In this document: in pieces, positions 59,130 to 64,000 of the stretch
Position numbering within the stretch: the stretch's first letter is position 1
Layout of the letters: each line of letters opens with the position of its first letter
Source of the DNA: Unio delphinus
Lineage: Eukaryota; Mollusca; Bivalvia; Unionida; Unionidae
Direction of reading: 5' to 3'
Length of the DNA: 64,000 nt
Assembly: GCA_029339505.1 (NCBI GenBank)
Contig: JAQISU010000189.1
Span: 1,990,501 to 2,054,500 of the forward strand
Position numbers and translations under genes: made by a program
Notes under the pieces: model-generated
The model's database searches: none
What the model saw: only the letters and a program-made list of their open reading frames with translations
What the model was told of the DNA's origin: nothing

Positions 59130-60745
59130 GATAATATAATTTGTAGAACTCTTAGATTAAATAATATAGTGTGTAGTACTCTTACATTAAATAATATGGT
59201 GTGTAGTACTCTTACATTAAATAATATGGTGTGTAGTACTCTTACATTAAATAATATGGTGTGTAGTACTCTTACATTAAATAATATGGTGTGTAGTACT
59301 CTTACATTAAATCATATGGTGTGTAGAACTCTTACATTAAATCATAGTATGTAGAACTTACATTATATCATTTAATGTCAAGAACTCTTACACTGAATCA
59401 AACAGTGTGTAGAGCTCTTACACTGAATCATGCAGTATATAGAACTCTTGCATTGAATCATATAGTGCATAGTACTCTTACATTAAATCATATAGTGTGT
59501 AGAACTCCTACATTAAATCAAATCACAGTGTATATAACTCCTACATTGAATGATACAGTATGTGAAACTCTCCTTTGAATCATTTAATGTGTAGAACTCT
59601 TACATTGAAGCATGCAGTGTGTAGAACTCTTACATTAAATCATATAGTGTGTAGAACTCCTACAATAAATCAAATCACAGTGTATATAACTCCTACATTG
59701 AATGATACAGTATGTGAAACTCTTCCTTTGAATCATTTAATGTGTAGAACTCTTACATTGAAGCATGCAGTGTGTAGAACTCTTACATTAAATCATATAG
59801 TGTGTAAAATTACATTAAATCATATAGTGTGTAGAACTCTTACACTGAATCATACAGTTTGCAGAACTCTTAATTGGATCATACATTGTGTATGTTGTTG
59901 TTGTTGTTGTTGTAGGGTTTAATGCCATTTTTCAGCACACAGTGTAGACCTCTTGCTACGACTCATACAGTGTAGAACTCTTACTTTGAATCATAGTGTG
60001 TAGAAATCTTACTGGGCACCAAAGAGTGTAGAACTTTTACTTGGAACCATACAGTGTAGAATTCTTGCTTCGAACCATACAGTGTAGAACTCTTGCTATG
60101 AGTCATATACAGTATAGAACTCTTTGAATCCTTTTAGTGTAGAGTAACTGTTTTGAATCATAATGTAGAACTCTTACTTTTAATCATACTGTGTATAATG
60201 TAGAACTGTTTGAATCCTATAGTGTAGAGGACAGTTTTGAGTCATACAGTGTAGAATTCTTACTTTAAACCATACAGTTTATAATGTAGAACTGTTTTGA
60301 ATCATAGTGTAGAACACTTACTTTGAACCATACAGTGTACAGTGTAGAACTGTTTTGAATCATATAGTGTAGAACTCTTACTTTGAACCATACAGTGTAC
60401 AGTGTAGAACTGTTTGAATCATAGTGTAGAATTCTTACTTTGAACCATACAGTGTACAGTGTAGAACTGTATGAATCATAGTGTAGAATTCTTACTTTGA
60501 ACCATACAATGTACAATGTAGAACTGTTCTGAATCATATAGAACCATACAGTGTACAGTGTAGAACTGTTTGAATCATAGTGTAGAATTCTTACGCTGAA
60601 CCATACAGTGTACAGTGTAGAACTGTATGAATCATAGTGTAGAATTCTTACTTTGAACCATACAGTGTACAGTGTAGAACTGTATGAATCATAGTGTAGA
60701 ATTCTTACTTTGAACCATACAGTGTACAGTGTAGAACTGTTTCGA
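59130..60745. repeat. ~30-bp minisatellite evolving into 57-60-bp dimers
   Basis: From 59130 the unit is GTGTGTAGAACTCTTACATT then AAATCATATA (30 bp). From about 59940 it degenerates, and from 60220 it becomes a ~57-60-bp composite: ACCATACAGTGTACAGTGTA, GAACTGTTTGAATCATA, GTGTAGAATTCTTACTTTGA. It is interrupted by a SINE scrap at 59893 and stops ~45 bp before CAP exon c. Confidence 0.93.
59893..59940 (-). mobile_element. SINE family 1, copy H (3' scrap)
   Basis: The reverse complement is GTGTGCTGAAAAATGGCATT, AAACCCTACA and (ACA)n, the terminal ~48 bp of the family. Confidence 0.75.
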
Positions 60746-60790
60746 ATCATCTGAGGTAGAATAAAATTTTAATTGCCCTTTTGTCAACAG

Positions 60791-60896
60791 GGACCAGACC
60801 CATGTGGATTGGACTAAAACTTGGTTGGGGACCTTGACAGAACTTCAGACTTACATCAAGAATTTCCATACTACAGGAGCTGCTTGGAATCCACAG
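60791..60896 (+). CDS. CAP1: Adenylyl cyclase-associated protein (CAP), internal exon c
   Basis: This 106-nt exon starts with one base that completes a lysine codon begun in exon b, followed by 35 full codons. The donor is CCACAG then gtaaga at 60897. It encodes DQT, then [20 protein letters not shown], then [12 protein letters not shown]. Animal CAPs have [30 protein letters not shown] at this place, so identity is clear; the TWLGTL part is the most diverged. This is the last helix of the N-terminal helical domain. The next expected element is a proline-rich linker, which is not seen in the remaining 3.1 kb. The exon is squeezed between two minisatellites: one ends about 45 bp upstream and another begins about 120 bp downstream. 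Confidence 0.94.
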
Positions 60897-61012
60897 GTAA
60901 GAACTAAATTTTATTTCAGAACCATTTGTTGTACCCCTAAAATTGACCACAGATAAGTGAGGTGTTTGCCAAGCAACTATTAGATAGCCATCATTCCAAT
61001 AGTTCACAGAGC

Positions 61013-62085
61013 CATCTACTTATCCATCTAGATTCAAATATTAACCAGACTGCATGCCTTGGTCCATATAGATCTGAATATTAAACTAGACCACATGCCT
61101 TGGTCCATATAGATCTGAATATTAAACCAGACTACATGCCTTAGTCCATATAGATCTGAATATTAAACCAGACTACATGCCTTGGTCCATATAGATCTAA
61201 ATATTAAACCAGACTACATGCCTTAGTCCATATAGATCTGAATATTAAACCAGACTACATGCCTTGGTCCATGTAGATATGAATATTAAACCAGACTACA
61301 TGCCTTGGTCCATGTAGATATGAATATTAAACCAGACTACATGCCTTGGTCCATATAGATCTGAATATTAAACCAGACTACATGCCTTAGTCCATATAGA
61401 TCTGAATATTAAACCAGACTACATGCCTTGGTCCATATAGATCTGAATATTAAACCAGACTACATGCCTTGGTCCATATAGATCTGAATATTAAACCAGA
61501 CTACATGCCTTAGTCCATATAGATCTGAATATTAAACCAGACTACATGCCTTGGTCCGTATAGATCTGAATATTAAACCAGACTACATGCCTTGGTCCAT
61601 ATAGATCTGAATATTAAACCAGACTACATGCCTTGGTCCATATAGATCTGAATATTAAACCAGACTACATGCCTTGGTCCATATAGATCTGAATATTAAA
61701 CCAGACTACATGCCTTGGTCCATATAGATCTGAATATTAAACCAGACCACATGCCTTGTCTATATAGATCTGAATATTAAACCAGACTACATGCCTTAGT
61801 CCATATAAATCTGAATAATAAACCAGACTACATGCCTTGGTCCATATAGATCTGAATATTAAACCAGACCACATACTTTGGTCCATATAGATCTGAATAA
61901 TAAACCAGACTACATGCCTTAGTCCATATAGATCTGAATATTAAACCAGACTACATGCCTTTATCCATATAGATCTGAATATTAAACCAGACTACATGCC
62001 TTGGTCCATATAGATCCAAATATTAAACCAGAATGCATGCCTTGGTCCATATAGATGCAAGTATTTACCACACCTTTATCAGCTT
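61013..62085. repeat. 41-bp minisatellite, ~25 copies
   Basis: The unit contains CCATATAGATCTGAATATTA, AACCAGACTACATGCCTT and GGT/AGT. Very homogeneous in the middle, degenerate at both ends. Confidence 0.97.
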
Positions 62086-62239
62086 AGATGAGAGTGTGCA
62101 CCAGACAGCAGAATAGTTCATCGGGTGACCTGTTCTGTTTTTTCCATTGATTAACATAATTGACAAGTTTGTTATTGCTACTCTACCTAAACTACTTGAG
62201 GATTGCCTTGAAACCTGACACAGGTTGGTACGAAAGGAT

Positions 62240-63190
62240 AATTATACCTTATCTTGCATCCAGTATGGCCACTACAGCAGCCATCTTGTTACTAAATAGA
62301 AAAGGATATCAACATAAGATTGGAATGTATAGTTTCTGTCACCATTGGGTTTTTAAAAAAAAAAAATTTAAGATGAATAGTTAGTTGCTTGATGAAAATG
62401 TTACTGATCGGACATCCAATATGTATGCCACAGCAAACATCTTGAAAATATTTTTATTGCTAATCTGCCTGAATGGCTGGTAATATCAACATAGTATTTT
62501 CAATAGATAAACTTGTGATGTCTTGTTGACATTAATTGGACCAATGTGACACATAATATTGGTCACTATAAGAGCAATCTTGAACATTTTCTTGTGCTGC
62601 TCCACCAGAATGAAAAATAAAATCAGCATTGGATTTTTACTCTACAAATTTATGGTGTCTGGTCTTAAGAAACAATGTTACCAGTCTGACATCCAATATG
62701 GCCTCTGTGATAGCCATCTTGAAGTAACTTTATCCAGTCACTTTGAAATTGAAAGTCATATTGGCATGGTGGTTTCACCGAAGACTTCTTGTTGTGTCTA
62801 ATTTTAGCCCAGAATAAAAATGATACTGATCTGAAATCCAATATGGCCACCATGGCTGCGATCTTTAAAATCTTGTGATTCCTGCTTTGTCAAAACTATT
62901 GGGTCAAAACTATTGGTCATATCAACTTTGGGATTTCACCGAAAGACTTCTAATGATATCTAATTTATCTTAAATGAAAATTGTGCCCTCCAATATGGCT
63001 GCCACAGTGAACATATTGAAAATCTTAGGATGTAATTTTCCTGAATGGATGGTCATATTTTCTGCATCATGTTTTACCAAAAGTCTTCTTAGTCTGGTGT
63101 GTCCAAAATGAAAATGGTGCAGATCTTACATCTAGTGTGACCATGACAACGGCAAATTTAAAAATTGTGTAGCTTAGAAATATCATTGAA
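62240..63190. repeat. Degenerate ~150-bp repeat (CCAATATGGCCNCCATGGC)
   Basis: ACATCCAATATGGCC...GCCATCTTG followed by AAAAT...TGCCTGAATGG...GGTCATATCAAC...ACTTCTTGT recurs about six times with heavy decay. The last unit matches 30090-30305. Confidence 0.65.
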
Positions 63191-63529
63191 GGTTCGAGCA
63201 CAGCAATTTAAGGGAAATGTCTTCTTTTTTATTATTGGAAATTCTTGTCAGACAGTAGTGTCCCTAAAAGGATCGTAGTGGCAGGGAAAAGGATCAGCTG
63301 CTTCTGAAAATGTGTTTTGTATGTAACAGGTGTCTCCAATTTGTGAAATTATTTAAGCTCCCAAGTATCACTGATTGCCTAATCACTTGATTACTTTTGC
63401 AATACACAACAGAATGTATTGGGATGCTAATTGGGAAATAAATGGTTATGCCTTGAAGAGGAATGTCATATTTATATGCTTTTTGTCTTTGTTGCATTTG
63501 GGGGCCTAATTTATGATTATTCTTATCAT
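63191..63529. other. Intronic sequence, nothing recognised
   Basis: No CAP linker exon or repeat seen. Confidence 0.45.
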
Positions 63530-64000
63530 TTCATGTGAATGTACCGAGTTGCATTGGAGGGAATTATTTTATGCATATGTATGAATGTGATTACCATATG
63601 AATGTACCAAGTTGCATTTGGAATGCTTCAAAATGTATGCATATGTATGAATGTGATTACCATGTGAATGTACCAAGTTGTATTTGGAATGCTTCAAAAT
63701 TTATGCATATGTATGAATGTGATTACTATGTGAATGTACCAAATTGCAATTGGAATGCTTCAAAATTTATGCATATGTATGAATGTGATTACCATGTGAA
63801 TGTACCAAGTTGCATTTGGAATGCTTCAAAATTTATGCATATGTATGAATGTGATTTCCATGTGAATGTACCTAGTTGCAATTGGAATGCTTCAAAATTT
63901 ATGCATATGTATGAATGTGATTACCATGTGAATGTACCAAGTTGCATTTGGAATGCTTCAAAATTTATGCATATGTATGAATGTGATTTCCATGTGAATG
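63530..64000. repeat. 66-bp minisatellite, ≥7 copies, cut by window end
   Basis: GTGAATGTACCAAGTTGCAT, TTGGAATGCTTCAAAATTTA and TGCATATGTATGAATGTGAT recur with exact 66-bp spacing (for example 63664 and 63730). Confidence 0.96.

Larger units (their letters stand above)
60897..64000 (+). other. CAP intron, 3' part cut by window end
   Basis: This intron begins with gtaagaac. It contains a 41-bp array, a degenerate dispersed repeat and a 66-bp array. No exon encoding the CAP proline-rich linker was found. Confidence 0.75.

Noticed and set aside
63280..63325. Possible next CAP exon after ...GTGGCAG
   Set aside because: No pyrimidine tract precedes it, and the peptide (GKGSAASENVFC) does not resemble the proline-rich CAP linker; the donor is also poor.

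Overview
The window looks like animal nuclear DNA, most likely from a bivalve or other mollusc. It is AT-rich, has spliceosomal introns, shows no operons or dense coding, and carries tRNA-derived SINEs, an L2-like LINE 3' end, pogo-like DNA transposons and an extreme load of minisatellites. The mollusc call is an inference from the SINE and repeat style. No species is claimed.

One cellular gene was recognised, on the + strand: adenylyl cyclase-associated protein (CAP). Three internal exons are visible at 9203-9292, 12485-12570 and 60791-60896. Joined, they give about 94 residues of the C-terminal half of the N-terminal helical domain, and the reading frame closes exactly across both junctions (phases 0, then 2, then 0). 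Everything else is intron: more than 9.2 kb upstream, 3.2 kb, 48.2 kb, and more than 3.1 kb downstream. The earlier and later exons lie outside the window or were not found.

Region by region. (a) 1-9202: a 33-bp minisatellite, a ~30-bp array broken by a SINE, a 0.6-kb TTAA-flanked MITE, an (AAT)n block of about 0.85 kb that is the overgrown tail of a minus-strand LINE 3' end, 24-bp arrays and a SINE with a perfect 14-bp target duplication. (b) 9293-12484: a second SINE family, a 45-bp satellite with 90-bp higher-order structure, and a 0.5-kb (ATT)n block, again behind a LINE tail, that runs right up to the 3' splice site of the next exon. (c) 12571-60790: a huge intron in which roughly 15 kb is tandem repeat in more than 25 unrelated arrays (units of 2-66 bp). 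It also holds two TA-flanked pogo-like elements (one encoding a 136-residue DNA-binding-only protein), a second TTAA MITE, a decayed LINE C-terminus and several SINEs. (d) 60897-64000: a 41-bp array, a degenerate dispersed repeat and a 66-bp array cut by the window end.

No multi-gene system was found. The most interesting points are the structural relations among the repeats and the CAP exons: an acceptor site built against a retrotransposon-tail microsatellite, a small exon isolated between minisatellites after a 48-kb intron, transposons with iterated subterminal motifs, and arrays of hairpins and palindromes. Nearly all longer open frames are translations of minisatellites and are not listed as genes. 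Coordinates of repeat edges are read by eye and may be off by a few to tens of bases.
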